The notes beneath the pieces are model-generated. The model ran no database searches. It saw only the letters and a program-made list of their open reading frames with translations, and was not told the origin of the DNA. From NCBI RefSeq assembly GCF_014647075.1, contig NZ_BMOM01000003.1, positions 145,985-209,984 on the forward strand: a stretch of DNA of 64,000 bases, given 5' to 3'. A program made the position numbers and the translations under genes. The stretch is from Deinococcus aerophilus. GTDB lineage: Bacteria; Deinococcota; Deinococci; Deinococcales; Deinococcaceae. This document shows, in pieces, positions 1 to 10,889 of the stretch; within the stretch, counting starts at the first letter, position 1; each line of letters starts with the position of its first letter.

Positions 1-557
1 TAGGCCTCCCGGCCCTCGGTGGGCGGAATGTGAATCAGCAGGGTGGGCACCACCGAAAACCCGCGTCCCAGAGCGCGGATCGCCCGCAGCATCCGCAGCT
101 CGGCCTCAAAATCCAGGCCGTACCCGCTCTTGATTTCGGTGGTGGTCGCGCCGGACTGCTGCAGGGCGGTCAGCCGCGGACGGGCCAGCGCACTCAGTTC
201 CTCCACCGACGCCTGTGCCGTCGCCCGGATGCTGGAGCGGATGCCGCCGCCCCCGGCCAGGATGCGTTCGTAGGGCACGCCCACCGAGCGGGCCTCGAAG
301 TCTGCCAGCCGGTCCCCGGCCCAGACCGCGTGGGTATGGGGGTCCACCAGACCGGGCACGACGGCCACACCGCCCAGATCGTAGGGTTCGGTGGCCGCGA
401 GAGCTTCCCCGGCGGGTCCCACCCAGGCGATCACACCGTCGCGGACCAGCAGAGCGGCGTTTTCAATCACCGTCAATTCGCGCATGGCCGCGCCACGCTG
501 GGGCCCTGGGGAGGGAGTGACGAGCTGAGAGATTCCGGTAAACAGCGTTTCAGTCAT
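1..557 (-). CDS. hutI: Imidazolonepropionase, N-terminal part (cut by window edge)
   Basis: Converts imidazolone-5-propionate to N-formimidoyl-L-glutamate, the third step of histidine breakdown, in the cytoplasm. About 185 N-terminal codons are present, starting with MTETLFTG. The amidohydrolase metal site is visible as VDPHTHAVWAGDR, followed by the GGGGIRSSIRAT stretch typical of HutI. The ATG at 555-557 lies inside the end of hutG, giving an 8-base overlap, so the two are translationally coupled. It is the third gene of hutU-hutG-hutI; the rest of the gene, and possibly hutH, lies to the left of the window. Confidence 0.93.
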   Translation of the reverse strand, partial: MTETLFTGISQLVTPSPGPQRGAAMRELTVIENAALLVRDGVIAWVGPAGEALAATEPYDLGGVAVVPGLVDPHTHAVWAGDRLADFEARSVGVPYERILAGGGGIRSSIRATAQASVEELSALARPRLTALQQSGATTTEIKSGYGLDFEAELRMLRAIRALGRGFSVVPTLLIHIPPTEGREA

Positions 558-1457
558 GGAACACCTCACACAGCGTCTCCATGATCAGCCGCGCCGCAAG
601 CAGTTCGCTGCGCCCGGTGGGATCCAGGGAGGGAGCCAGTTCCACCACATCCAGCGCAAGAATCTGATGACGGCGGGCCAGTGCCGCGATCACGCGCAGG
701 GCCAGCGCGTACGAAAAGCCGTCGGGTTCCGGACTGCTCGTACCGGGCAGCACGGCGGGATCCAGGGCGTCCACATCCACGCTGAGATACACCGGGCGGT
801 CCGGGGGCAGCGCCTCCACGATCTGCGTGAAGTGGGCCTCGATGTCTGTCATCGGCACCAGCGTGTGCCCGCGTGCCCGCGCCGCCGCCACCGCTTCCGG
901 GTCATGCCGCAGCCCGCGCAGGCCGATGGTGGTGATGTGAACGAGGTTGGGCAGTTCCTCGGCGGCCCGCCGGAAGGGACTGGAATTGCTGTAGCGCGTG
1001 TCGTTGCGGATGTCGGTGAAGTCCAGGTGGGCGTCCAGCTGGATGACGTGCAGGTCCGGCTGATCGTGGAAGGCCCGCAGCAGCGGAAAGGTCACGCTGT
1101 GGTCGCCGCCCAGAAAGACGGGGAGGCGGCAACGATCCTTCACCTGCTGCGCCGCCCGCGTGATGCGTTCGCGTGCCAGCTCCGGCTCCAGCGAGGGCAG
1201 CACCACATCCCCGGCGTCGGCAAAAGTCACGTCCTTTAGCCGGGTCACGCCGTTCAGATCGGTGAACGGCGGCACACAGCGCAGGCTGGCTTCCCGCAGG
1301 GCACGCGGCGCAAAGCGTGCGCCGGGGCGAAAGCCCAGCGCGATGTCGAAGGGAATGCCGAGCACCGCCACATCCGCCGTCCAATCACCGTCCGGCTGCA
1401 TCAGGGGCGCGCGGGCAAAGGTGGGAATGCCGGCGTAGGGCAGATGGGTCGGCTGGC

Positions 1458-1461
<4 letters not shown>
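550..1461 (-). CDS. hutG: Formimidoylglutamase (arginase/ureohydrolase family)
   Basis: Hydrolyses N-formimidoyl-L-glutamate to glutamate and formamide, the last step of this histidine-degradation branch. The 303-aa protein carries the binuclear manganese motifs of the ureohydrolase family in order: [15 protein letters not shown] and SVDVDALDP. Agmatinase is the main alternative from motifs alone, but the position between hutU and hutI makes HutG the better reading. Its start overlaps the hutU stop by four bases (ATGA) and its end overlaps hutI by eight, so the three genes form one translationally coupled operon. Confidence 0.93.
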
Positions 1462-3140
<1,679 letters not shown>

Positions 3141-3181
3141 ACCTCCATGCTTCGCCTTTTTCCCTGGGCCGAAAGGGGAGT

Positions 3182-3215
3182 TTTCCGGATATGGCGGAAA
3201 GCAAAGCGGTAGGCT
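3182..3215. promoter_or_regulatory. Divergent hutU/iclR control region: inverted repeat and iclR -10
   Basis: TTTCCG at 3182-3187 and CGGAAA at 3195-3200 form a 6-bp inverted repeat with a 7-base spacer. This resembles the TTCC...GGAA half-sites known for IclR-family operators. TAGGCT at 3210-3215 is a -10-like hexamer on the plus strand; the repeat would cover its -35 region. The position between the divergent genes fits autoregulation plus control of hut, but binding is inferred. Confidence 0.5.
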
Positions 3216-3224
3216 GGGGGCGTG

Positions 3225-3275
3225 ATGGCTGCCAGCAACCAGACCAGGATTCAGCGCGGGCCGCCCGGCCCCTGA
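3225..3275 (+). CDS. Predicted 16-aa leader peptide overlapping the iclR start
   Basis: ATG at 3225 opens a 16-codon frame ([16 protein letters not shown]). Its TGA stop at 3273-3275 shares its A with the ATG of the regulator gene at 3275. The TAGGCT hexamer lies nine bases upstream, so an mRNA starting at the usual distance would begin at or next to GTG 3222/ATG 3225, with no room for a ribosome binding site. The regulator itself has no Shine-Dalgarno and no other usable start upstream in its frame, so reinitiation after this leader is a plausible way of translating it. Seen from sequence only; expression is not shown. Confidence 0.45.
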   Translation: MAASNQTRIQRGPPGP

Positions 3276-4033
3276 TGCCACGCACCCACGCCACCGTGGA
3301 GGCCGCCGTGCGCGTGCTGGAGCTGTTCGATGCCGACCACTCCGAATGGACCCTGAGCGAGCTCGCGCGGCACCTGGGGCAGCCGACCTCCACGCTGCAC
3401 GAGCAACTGGGCACGCTCGCGGCGGCGGGACTGCTCGTGCGGGTGGGACGGGGCCGCTACCGGCTGGGCTGGCGGCTGCTGAAGCTGAGCAGCGCCCTGT
3501 ACGGCAGCCTGCCGTGGTATGCCCCCGCCCATGATGCGATGGAGCGTCTGGCCCGCGGCACCCACCTGCTGGCCTTTCTGTGCGTGCTGCACAGCCACAC
3601 CGACGAGCACAGCCAGATTCTGTGCGTGGCGCGCAGCGTGCAGGGCCGGGACGGCCCACCGGTGGCGGGCGAACTGGACTTCGAGCTGCCCGCCCACGCC
3701 ACGGCGAGCGGCAAACTGCTGCTGGCGCTGGCCGGACGCCCCCTGCCCCGGCCCGCCCCCGCCTTCACCCCCCAGACGCTGACCACGCCCGAGGCCTGGG
3801 CTGCCGAAACCCGCGCCATCCGCACGGGGGGCTACGCCCTGAGCCGCGACGAGTGGGCATCCGGCACCAGCGGTCTGGCCGTGCCGCTGCGCGGTGAGGG
3901 AGGCACGGTTCTGGCGGCCCTGGGCCTCAGCCTGCCCACCGCGCGCCTGGGGAGCAGCGACGGCCTGCTGCGCGCCTTGCATGGAGCGGCGGCAGAGGTG
4001 GGCTGGACCCTGGGCCACCGGGGACAGAAATGA
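3275..4033 (+). CDS. IclR-family transcriptional regulator, probable hut regulator
   Basis: A 252-aa cytoplasmic DNA-binding protein. Residues about 5-75 hold the IclR winged helix-turn-helix ([21 protein letters not shown], then GRGRYRLGW). The C-terminal effector domain includes [15 protein letters not shown] and [20 protein letters not shown], typical IclR stretches. It is divergent from hutUGI across 134 bases, so histidine, urocanate or a later intermediate is the likely effector; that is inferred from position. ATG 3275 is the only good start in this frame, and it overlaps the stop of a short upstream ORF. Confidence 0.85.
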   Translation: MPRTHATVEAAVRVLELFDADHSEWTLSELARHLGQPTSTLHEQLGTLAAAGLLVRVGRGRYRLGWRLLKLSSALYGSLPWYAPAHDAMERLARGTHLLAFLCVLHSHTDEHSQILCVARSVQGRDGPPVAGELDFELPAHATASGKLLLALAGRPLPRPAPAFTPQTLTTPEAWAAETRAIRTGGYALSRDEWASGTSGLAVPLRGEGGTVLAALGLSLPTARLGSSDGLLRALHGAAAEVGWTLGHRGQK

Positions 4034-4094
4034 ACCCTGCGTCCACCGCCGCACCGCAGATGCGTCCACACCCCCAGCACAGGTCTTTGCCGGC

Positions 4095-4757
4095 TCATCT
4101 GACCGGGGGCCGGCCCAGCACCGCCCGCCACCCCCCCGCCTTAACCTGCCGCTGCGCCCGCCGCGTGGCTTCCAGGTAGGCGGCGCGCTGGCGGGCCGGA
4201 TCGCGGTCCTGCAACCGGGCGTCCAGGGCGGGCCCACTCAGGCCGGCCAGCCCGGTCGGCCCCGGAGGATCACTCCTCGCCTCGCCGCTAAAGGTGCGCG
4301 CCAGCCCCTCGGCCAGCCAGCGCGGCAGACCGGGGGGCTGGGCCGTATGAAAGGCCTCGTGCCGCACCGTGGCGGGCAGCCGTCCGGCCTGGGCCAGGGC
4401 CGTCAGCCGCTGGGTGGAGATCGCCGCGCCCCGCGTGCTCGCCGCGGTGGTGCCGCTCTTTCCGGTCTGCTGCGCGAACTCCGCCGCGCTGCCCGCCGCC
4501 TCCAGCGTGACCTGCCCAGGCGGCGACAGCCCCAGTGCCCCCAGGTCGCGCACCGCCGCCTCCCAGGCCCTGAAAACGGCCCCCAGCTGCAGACGGTCAC
4601 GCGGGTCGGTGTAGCTCACGCTCAGGCCGCCCCGCTGCACCCGGGTGGCCCCGGCCACCGGTCCGGCCAGTGCTGGGCACAGCACCGTGGGATACAGCGC
4701 CGCGGCCCACAGCGCCACCAGCGTCAGCGCCGCGGACCACCGCCCCGCGCGTCCCAC
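4095..4757 (-). CDS. Secreted or membrane-anchored HEXXH-motif protein (gluzincin-like)
   Basis: A 220-aa protein with an N-terminal hydrophobic segment (residues about 8-31). HEAFH is at about residues 132-136, followed some ten residues later by RWLAEGLA, whose glutamate could be the third zinc ligand; this is the arrangement seen in MA-clan metallopeptidases. No exact family was recognised. It starts three bases after the stop of the alpha-2-macroglobulin gene on the same strand, so the two are almost surely co-transcribed and both act outside the cytoplasm. The role (protease acting with the trap protein, or cell-envelope remodelling) is not known. Confidence 0.7.
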   Translation of the reverse strand: MGRAGRWSAALTLVALWAAALYPTVLCPALAGPVAGATRVQRGGLSVSYTDPRDRLQLGAVFRAWEAAVRDLGALGLSPPGQVTLEAAGSAAEFAQQTGKSGTTAASTRGAAISTQRLTALAQAGRLPATVRHEAFHTAQPPGLPRWLAEGLARTFSGEARSDPPGPTGLAGLSGPALDARLQDRDPARQRAAYLEATRRAQRQVKAGGWRAVLGRPPVR

Positions 4758-4760
4758 GCC

Positions 4761-7700
4761 TCACTGCCCCCGGTCGCGCACCGTCAGGGTCGCCGCCGGG
4801 CCGTAGCCTTCCACGTCCGGGTCGTACATCAAGAAGGCGTGGGTGGGCAGCGCGGTGAAGGTGCCGGGCGTCTGGGCCCGCAACACATAGGTCATCTTCT
4901 GCGGCCCGGCAAGAAAATCGGCATACAGGTCCACCCGGTCATCCAGCAGCTCGCGCCCGGCGTACCAGTAGTTCCAGTCCTGCCAGTTGTATTCGTCGGC
5001 GTCCTTCAGTCCCGCGATGGACAGGCTGCGTTCGTCCTGCGCGCGCATGCCCGCCGGAATCGGGTCACTCACCAGCAGGTACCGGGCACTGTGGCCCACG
5101 GGCTGCACGCTCAGCGTCACCAGAATCAGGTCGCCGACGGTCACGGGCTGCAGCTGCCCTGCGCGCAGCAGGTCGGTGCGGCGGTAGGTGTAGCGCTTCT
5201 CCCGGTCGTTCCACACCGGGTCCAGACGCTGGTACTGGCGGCTGAGGCGCAAGCCTCCGCCCGCGTCGCCCCGCAGCTCGGCGGGTTCGCGGCTGTAGCT
5301 CAGCCGGGCGCTGAAGGTCAGGCCGGAGGGCGCACCCTGCACCGTCACGGTGTGTGGCCCGGCTCCCCACCCCTCTACCCCGAGCTTGAGGGTGGCCGCC
5401 TCCTGGCCGCTGAGCGTGGCGAGGCCAGCCGGCTGGCCGTCCACCAGCACCCTGATCTCGCTGGGGGTGGGGGCCGGGGGGCGCAGGGCCAGCGCCGCCA
5501 CGATGACGCTGGTGGTGTCCTGCGTGCTGAGCCAGCGTGGGCCGCGGCGCTGGGCGAGCAGCCACTGCGAGACGCCGGGAATCAGCGGGCTGGCCGGCTC
5601 CAGCGTGGCGAGGGCCTCCAGCGCGGTCGCCGTGACCTGAATGCTGTTGTCGTCCCAGAAGCCGGACCATGAATCGGCCCGCCGGGGGGACTCCCAGTGC
5701 AGCAGGGCGCCCCCGTTCGTGCCGAGGCGCCGGCCCTTGAGGCGGTCGAGCACGTCGCGCGCAGCCGCCGTCTGCCCGGTCCGGTGCAGCGCCAGAGCGG
5801 TCTGGGCCAGGGCATACGGCTCAAGGTCCCCCCGGCGGGCAAAACCGGCGAGGTCGTCCGCCTTGACCCGGCCCGCGTCGGCCAGGGCGCGGTAGGCGCG
5901 GGCGCGCTCGGCCTGGCGCGCTTTCGGGCGGCCAGCGTTGCGGGCCAGGTACTTCAGGCCACGGTCGAGCATGGTGTTGTCCACCCGCACGCCCAGGGCC
6001 CGGGCCCGCAACAGGCCCTCCACCACGTAGGCGCTCATCTCCAGCGTGCTGTCGTCGTACTGCCAGAAGTTCCAGCCGCCGTCCGCGTGCTGGAACAGCT
6101 GCAGCCGGGCGAGGCCCGAGCTCACGATGTCGGGCAGATCCTTCAGAACCCCGGGCGGCAGGGCGGCGCGGCCCAGGGTCTGCCGGGCGAGCAGCGCGGG
6201 CAGAAAGCGGCTCATGGTCTGCTCGGTGCAGCCGTAGGGATAGCCCACCAGGTAGTCCAGGGCGGGCGACACCGCCGAGAGCAGCGACGGCGTGAGGCTC
6301 AGGCTGAGGTCCAGGGTCCTGGAGTTGGCGTCTCCGGGCAAATTAAGGCTGAGGCTGGGCCGGGCCGCGCTGCCCACCGCCGTCTGCGTGACCTCGTAGC
6401 CGCGGGCCTTGACCGGCAGCGGCAGCTTCAGGGCGTCGCTGCCGGAAGCCGTGCGGGCCGTGAAGGTCACGTCCGCCGTGCCGACGTTGCCCGCCCGCAC
6501 GCGCAGATCGGTGCGCGCCCGCCCGTTGGCCGCCACCTGCAGCGCGGCGCCCGCCGGGTTCAGGGCCGCGCCGCCCAGGGGAGTTAGGCCCCTCAGGGTG
6601 GCCGTGGCCGTGCCCTGCACCGGCGTATTCAGGGTGTTGTTCACCAGTCCCGAGAGCGTCACGGTATCGCCGCCCACCAGGAAAGGAGGCACGCTCAGCC
6701 GGGCAACCACGTCCCGGGTGGTCATGGTGGTGGCGGTCGCCTGCCCGAAGCGCGGGGCATGGGTCTGGGCCCGGGCGGTTGCGACCCAGGTGGTCAGGTT
6801 GTCGGGGAAGTTGACCTCCACCTCGGCGTGGCCCTGCGCGTCGGTGCTCAGGTGGGGCAGCCACAGCAGGGTGTCCTTGAAGTCCTGACGCGGCGTGAGC
6901 GGGTCGGCGCTGGCGGCGCTGTCGGCCCGGCCCTGCTTGTTCTGGGCGAAGGCGGGCGTGTCCTCCATCGGCCTGGGGGAGCCGGCCACCGTGCCCACCT
7001 GCGAGAAATAGAAGTTCAGGCTGGAATCGGTGCCCACGGCGTTGTCACGCGGCGCGTCGAAGACCCCGGTGATGGGCGGGCTGGTGTCCGGCTGCACGAG
7101 GTAGATCGCTGCGTCCACCACGCCCAGCGCCACGTCCGCCGCCACCCCCTGACCTCCGGCGTCCCTGACATCCACACTGAAGATGCCGGTGTCGCCGGGA
7201 GCATAGTGGACCTTGCCGGGCGTAACGCGGACGCTCAGGGCCGCCCCCACGCGGGGCACCTTCACGCGGGCCTCGTTGCTGTACAGCTGGCCGCCTCCCA
7301 GCGCCGTGGCCGCCACCGAGATGTTGGGGGCCATGTCCGCCGTGACCGCAAAGCGGTAGGTCAGGACCGCGCCCGCGCCGCGCAGCACCGCCGAGCGCCG
7401 CAGCCGGTCTCCCTCCAGGGTTACGAGCACCGGAGCGCCGGGGGTGGGATTGCCCACCAGCACGGTGGTGGTGTCGCCGGGCGCGTAGGTCTTGCGGTCC
7501 AGGCGCACCATCAGGTCGCGGTAGTTCCAGCCGTAGTCCTCGCCGGGCCGGAGCACCCACACGAAATTGTCGAAGGTGCTGACGCGGCCCTGGGCGTCCC
7601 TCACGCTGGCGCGCAGCAGGTAGCCGCCGCCCTGCGGGGCGCTGAGGGTGGCGGTGGCGGTCCCGCTGGCAGCGGTCTGAACCTGCCGGCGGGCCACCCG

Positions 7701-9191
7701 CGTCTCGCTCAGGACCCAGGTCTTCTTGCGGCGGTCGTAGTCGTAGCGCTGGCGCACCAGATCCAGCGTGACCGGCGCGGCGCGCCCCACGTCGTTCAGG
7801 TCGCGGGTGTCCAGCGTCACGCGGATCGGCTGGTTCACGTCATAGACATAGCCGTCGGTCTCGGCCTCGACATTCAGGCTCGCCGGAAAGGCGATCACCC
7901 GGGTCTGCGCGCTCACCGTACGGCGTGACTCGTCCTCCACCTCGGCCTCGATGCGGTAGCTGACCGGCTGACCGTCCGCGTCCCTCGCCAGCGGCAGGGT
8001 GAGGTCGAGGTCACCGCCCGCGTTCAGGCGCGTTTCCTCCTGCACCACCAGATCCGAGCCGTAGTCGCTTCCCGCCGAGTCCGGCGGCAGCGCGTCGCGG
8101 TCGAAGCCGGGCGGGTAATACGGAGCGCGGGTCACGTTGTAGTTGATCCGCGCTCCGCTCAGGCTGCCGCCGAACAGGTAGCGCGCCGAGATGCGGACAC
8201 TGACCTTGTCGCCCTGCACCGCCCGCTGGCGGTCGGGCGAGACCGTGACGGCGTACTCGGGTTTCTGGTACGCCTCCACCTGAAAGCGGCCGCCGACGTC
8301 GCTCTGGCCCTCGCCCCCCGCGCCCTGCGGGGTCAACACGAAGGAGTAGTCGCCCAGCCGGGCCCCGGCCGGCAGGTCCAGCCCGCCGCTCAGCGAGCCG
8401 GTGGTGTCGGTGTTCAGGGTGCGGCGCAGCACCTCTTCCTGATCCGGGGACGTGACCACCACGCGCACCGCCGTATTCGCCAGCGGCTGCAGGCTGCCGG
8501 CCTGTCTCAGAACTGCCTTGAAGTCCACATGCTGTCCGGGCCGGTAGACCGGCCGGTCGGTGTAGACGTAGCCGCGCACCAGCGGCGCAGCGTAGCGGTT
8601 CCAGTACGCGCCCGAGATGGCCCAGTCGTTGCCGAAGCGCGCCAGGAAGGTTTCCTGATCACCGCTGGCCGGAGCCGTGCGCACAAAGCGGGCCACCCCG
8701 TCCGCACCGGCCAGACGCGGCGTCCGGCCCGGTCCCAGCACCCACACCCGCGCCGCCCGCGTCTGGCCGCTGTCGCGGTCGGCGGTGTAGGTCAGGGCCT
8801 GGGTCTGGTCCCGCTTGACCACCAGGCCCAGGTTGCTCACCAGCACCACGACCGCGAGCCCCCCGGTGCCCACGGTGTAGACGCCGCTGGGCAGGCGGCC
8901 AAAATCCAGGCGGCCCGCGCCCCGGGCCAGCCGCAGGGTGCGCAGGGGCCCACTCTGGGGGCTGGCACCCAGCGCCGGACGGTGCGGGTCGGGCGAGGCG
9001 GCGAACAAGGCCGCCGGGTCCAGCACGCGCCGCAGCGTAAAGGCAGTGCCGGCAGGCGCGTACACGTCCACCCGGACCGGCTGGTCCCCCTGGAACACGC
9101 CGCCGTACACCGAGACGTTGCGCTGCGCGGGGGCGAGCCCCACGACCAGCAGACCTGAGATCAGCAATCCCCGCATCCACGCTCGTTTCAT
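4761..9191 (-). CDS. Bacterial alpha-2-macroglobulin with thioester motif
   Basis: A 1476-aa exported protein with an N-terminal signal (MKRAWMRGLLISGLLVVGLAPA) and no lipobox cysteine, unlike E. coli YfhM. It has the domain order of the family: macroglobulin-like domains (for example VYTDRPVYRPGQHVDFKAVL), an alpha-2-macroglobulin domain around LLWLPHLSTDAQG, and the thioester motif YGCTEQTM near residue 985 followed by the helical thioester domain. Such proteins trap attacking proteases by covalent bonding. An upstream DUF1175 gene and a downstream HEXXH gene lie in the same direction. GGAGG precedes the ATG. Confidence 0.93.
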   Translation of the reverse strand: MKRAWMRGLLISGLLVVGLAPAQRNVSVYGGVFQGDQPVRVDVYAPAGTAFTLRRVLDPAALFAASPDPHRPALGASPQSGPLRTLRLARGAGRLDFGRLPSGVYTVGTGGLAVVVLVSNLGLVVKRDQTQALTYTADRDSGQTRAARVWVLGPGRTPRLAGADGVARFVRTAPASGDQETFLARFGNDWAISGAYWNRYAAPLVRGYVYTDRPVYRPGQHVDFKAVLRQAGSLQPLANTAVRVVVTSPDQEEVLRRTLNTDTTGSLSGGLDLPAGARLGDYSFVLTPQGAGGEGQSDVGGRFQVEAYQKPEYAVTVSPDRQRAVQGDKVSVRISARYLFGGSLSGARINYNVTRAPYYPPGFDRDALPPDSAGSDYGSDLVVQEETRLNAGGDLDLTLPLARDADGQPVSYRIEAEVEDESRRTVSAQTRVIAFPASLNVEAETDGYVYDVNQPIRVTLDTRDLNDVGRAAPVTLDLVRQRYDYDRRKKTWVLSETRVARRQVQTAASGTATATLSAPQGGGYLLRASVRDAQGRVSTFDNFVWVLRPGEDYGWNYRDLMVRLDRKTYAPGDTTTVLVGNPTPGAPVLVTLEGDRLRRSAVLRGAGAVLTYRFAVTADMAPNISVAATALGGGQLYSNEARVKVPRVGAALSVRVTPGKVHYAPGDTGIFSVDVRDAGGQGVAADVALGVVDAAIYLVQPDTSPPITGVFDAPRDNAVGTDSSLNFYFSQVGTVAGSPRPMEDTPAFAQNKQGRADSAASADPLTPRQDFKDTLLWLPHLSTDAQGHAEVEVNFPDNLTTWVATARAQTHAPRFGQATATTMTTRDVVARLSVPPFLVGGDTVTLSGLVNNTLNTPVQGTATATLRGLTPLGGAALNPAGAALQVAANGRARTDLRVRAGNVGTADVTFTARTASGSDALKLPLPVKARGYEVTQTAVGSAARPSLSLNLPGDANSRTLDLSLSLTPSLLSAVSPALDYLVGYPYGCTEQTMSRFLPALLARQTLGRAALPPGVLKDLPDIVSSGLARLQLFQHADGGWNFWQYDDSTLEMSAYVVEGLLRARALGVRVDNTMLDRGLKYLARNAGRPKARQAERARAYRALADAGRVKADDLAGFARRGDLEPYALAQTALALHRTGQTAAARDVLDRLKGRRLGTNGGALLHWESPRRADSWSGFWDDNSIQVTATALEALATLEPASPLIPGVSQWLLAQRRGPRWLSTQDTTSVIVAALALRPPAPTPSEIRVLVDGQPAGLATLSGQEAATLKLGVEGWGAGPHTVTVQGAPSGLTFSARLSYSREPAELRGDAGGGLRLSRQYQRLDPVWNDREKRYTYRRTDLLRAGQLQPVTVGDLILVTLSVQPVGHSARYLLVSDPIPAGMRAQDERSLSIAGLKDADEYNWQDWNYWYAGRELLDDRVDLYADFLAGPQKMTYVLRAQTPGTFTALPTHAFLMYDPDVEGYGPAATLTVRDRGQ

Positions 9192-9290
9192 GGTCGCCCC
9201 TCCGCGCCACCGGCCCGCTGTCCCTACGGTGCGTCACCAAATTGTGTCACTTCTTCCGGTATGGAGTAACGGCTGTCCGGCGGCCCGCCC

Positions 9291-10085
9291 TCAGTTCAGA
9301 ACCTTCCAGCGGTAGACGCCCAGAAAGTTGGGGTTGGAAGGGGCCGGATGAAAAGCGCGCTCGGCATACCGCAGCAGGCTCTGGACCGTCAGCAGGCGCA
9401 CCTCTCCGCCCTCCTCCGGGCTGGCCCCGGTGTGGTAGACGACCCGCCCGCCCCCCAGATAGACCATGCTGTGGTACGAGCGCAGGCCGGGGCGCAGGAA
9501 GACGAGCACGTCGCCCCGCCGCGCCTGATCCAGAGTCCGCGAGACGCGCACCATCGAGTGGGTCGCGAGGTACTGGACGGTCGTGCGGCCTACCAGCCGC
9601 CCCGCCTCGATGTCGCCGGGCCGGTACGCGCCGCCCGCCACGCGGAACACCGAGCGGCTGATGACCGGCAACGGGTAGGACAGCCCCTGAACATCCGGCG
9701 AGGTCGGGCGCGGCAGGTACCGGAACTTGGCTATCCAGGCCGGATCATGCGGCAGCAGCGCGTTCACGAAGGCGTAGCGCAGCAGCCCGCCGCAGTCGCG
9801 GTCCTCGGGCCGCCAGTCGGCGTTCATGCCGGAATACTGACTCTCGGCGACCGCCGCGAACCAGTCGGCGAAGCGGACCCGGTCCTGACCGGTCAGCTCG
9901 GCAGCGTCCGGGTAGCCGTCCCGGTCGCGGTCGGCCACACTGGGGATCGGAGGCTCGGCGCCCCGTGGGGCCGACGCCGCAGCGGGCAGACCGGCCACAA
10001 GCACGCTGGCCCAGAACACACTGGCCGCGAGGAGCCCGGCATCGGGCCGGAACCAGCGCCGCCGCACCCAGGAAGTCACATTCAC
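9291..10085 (-). CDS. DUF1175 (YfaT-like) exported protein
   Basis: A 264-aa protein with an N-terminal hydrophobic export segment (about residues 17-38). DCGGLLRYAF, SYHSMVYLGGG and VVYHTG are the conserved blocks of the DUF1175 family, which looks like a cysteine/histidine hydrolase related to NlpC/P60 folds. In E. coli and Pseudomonas the family (YfaT) is encoded next to the alpha-2-macroglobulin YfaS; here it lies 99 bases upstream of one. The start is GTG 10085 or, judging from GATACT six bases before it, GTG 10079 on a leaderless mRNA. Its biochemical activity is not established. Confidence 0.82.
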   Translation of the reverse strand: MNVTSWVRRRWFRPDAGLLAASVFWASVLVAGLPAAASAPRGAEPPIPSVADRDRDGYPDAAELTGQDRVRFADWFAAVAESQYSGMNADWRPEDRDCGGLLRYAFVNALLPHDPAWIAKFRYLPRPTSPDVQGLSYPLPVISRSVFRVAGGAYRPGDIEAGRLVGRTTVQYLATHSMVRVSRTLDQARRGDVLVFLRPGLRSYHSMVYLGGGRVVYHTGASPEEGGEVRLLTVQSLLRYAERAFHPAPSNPNFLGVYRWKVLN

Positions 10086-10147
10086 AGTATCCGCGCCGGG
10101 GTGGGCACAGCAGGTGAGGAACTGCCCTCCGTGGGCCGGACCGGCCT

Positions 10148-10813
10148 CTAGCCGTCCATCAGCTTGGGCAGCGGACGCACCCAGTTCGTGTCGGGCCAGT
10201 GGGCCAGAAAGGCCAGCGCCTGCGGACTCAGGGGCGCGTCGAGTTCGATGCTCAGCAGGGCCTGACCGCCGCGCGTCTGGCGGGTACAGGTCAGGGCGGC
10301 GATGTTCACGCCGTCGGCGGCGATGGTGCTCGCAATACGGGCGATCATGCCCACCGCGTCGGTGTAGCGCAGCAGAATCGTGGGACTGGCCGCACTGAAG
10401 TTGGTGCCCAGGCCCTGCACGGCGGTGACCAGAATCACGCCGCCGCCGGTGCTGCTGCCCTGGACGGTCACCTGTTGTCCCTCGCCGTGCAGTTCGATGT
10501 GTGCCGTGTTGGGGTGAACGTCTCCCAGATCCACGGTCCGGAACTCGAAATCCAGCTCCGCTGCCTGCGCCTCCTCAAAGGCGCGCGGCAGGCGGGCGTC
10601 GTCGGGGGCGTACCCCAGCAACCCCGCCACCAGCGCGAGGTGGGTGCCGTGGCCCCGGCCCGTCTTGGCGAAGGAGGCATGCAGGCCGATGGTGGCGTGC
10701 CGGGGAGCCTCGCCCAGCAGGTGGTGGGCCACCAGACCCAGGCGGCACGCGCCCGCCGTGTGGCTGCTGCTGGGGCCGATCATGACCGGACCAATCATGT
10801 CGAGGAGGGACAT
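10148..10813 (-). CDS. sdaAB: L-serine dehydratase, iron-sulfur-dependent, beta subunit
   Basis: Beta subunit of the two-subunit Fe-S L-serine ammonia-lyase that turns serine into pyruvate and ammonia. The 221-aa protein begins [22 protein letters not shown], the hallmark of the family; SSSHTAGA binds substrate. A C-terminal ACT domain (about 147-218; [20 protein letters not shown]) is a likely serine sensor. TATACT at 10820-10825 ends six bases before the ATG, suggesting a leaderless transcript. The alpha subunit, which carries the Fe-S cysteines, is not in this window. Confidence 0.93.
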   Translation of the reverse strand: MSLLDMIGPVMIGPSSSHTAGACRLGLVAHHLLGEAPRHATIGLHASFAKTGRGHGTHLALVAGLLGYAPDDARLPRAFEEAQAAELDFEFRTVDLGDVHPNTAHIELHGEGQQVTVQGSSTGGGVILVTAVQGLGTNFSAASPTILLRYTDAVGMIARIASTIAADGVNIAALTCTRQTRGGQALLSIELDAPLSPQALAFLAHWPDTNWVRPLPKLMDG

Positions 10814-10889
10814 GTTGGCAGTATAGGCAGGTCATGCCCACGAAAAAGGAAGGTGTCCGGCCCGCGCAGCGTGGACACACTCAGCCGAG

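Noticed and set aside
3141..3148. ATG at 3146-3148 as the hutU start
   Set aside because: It is eight bases upstream of ATG 3140 and out of frame with the urocanase sequence.
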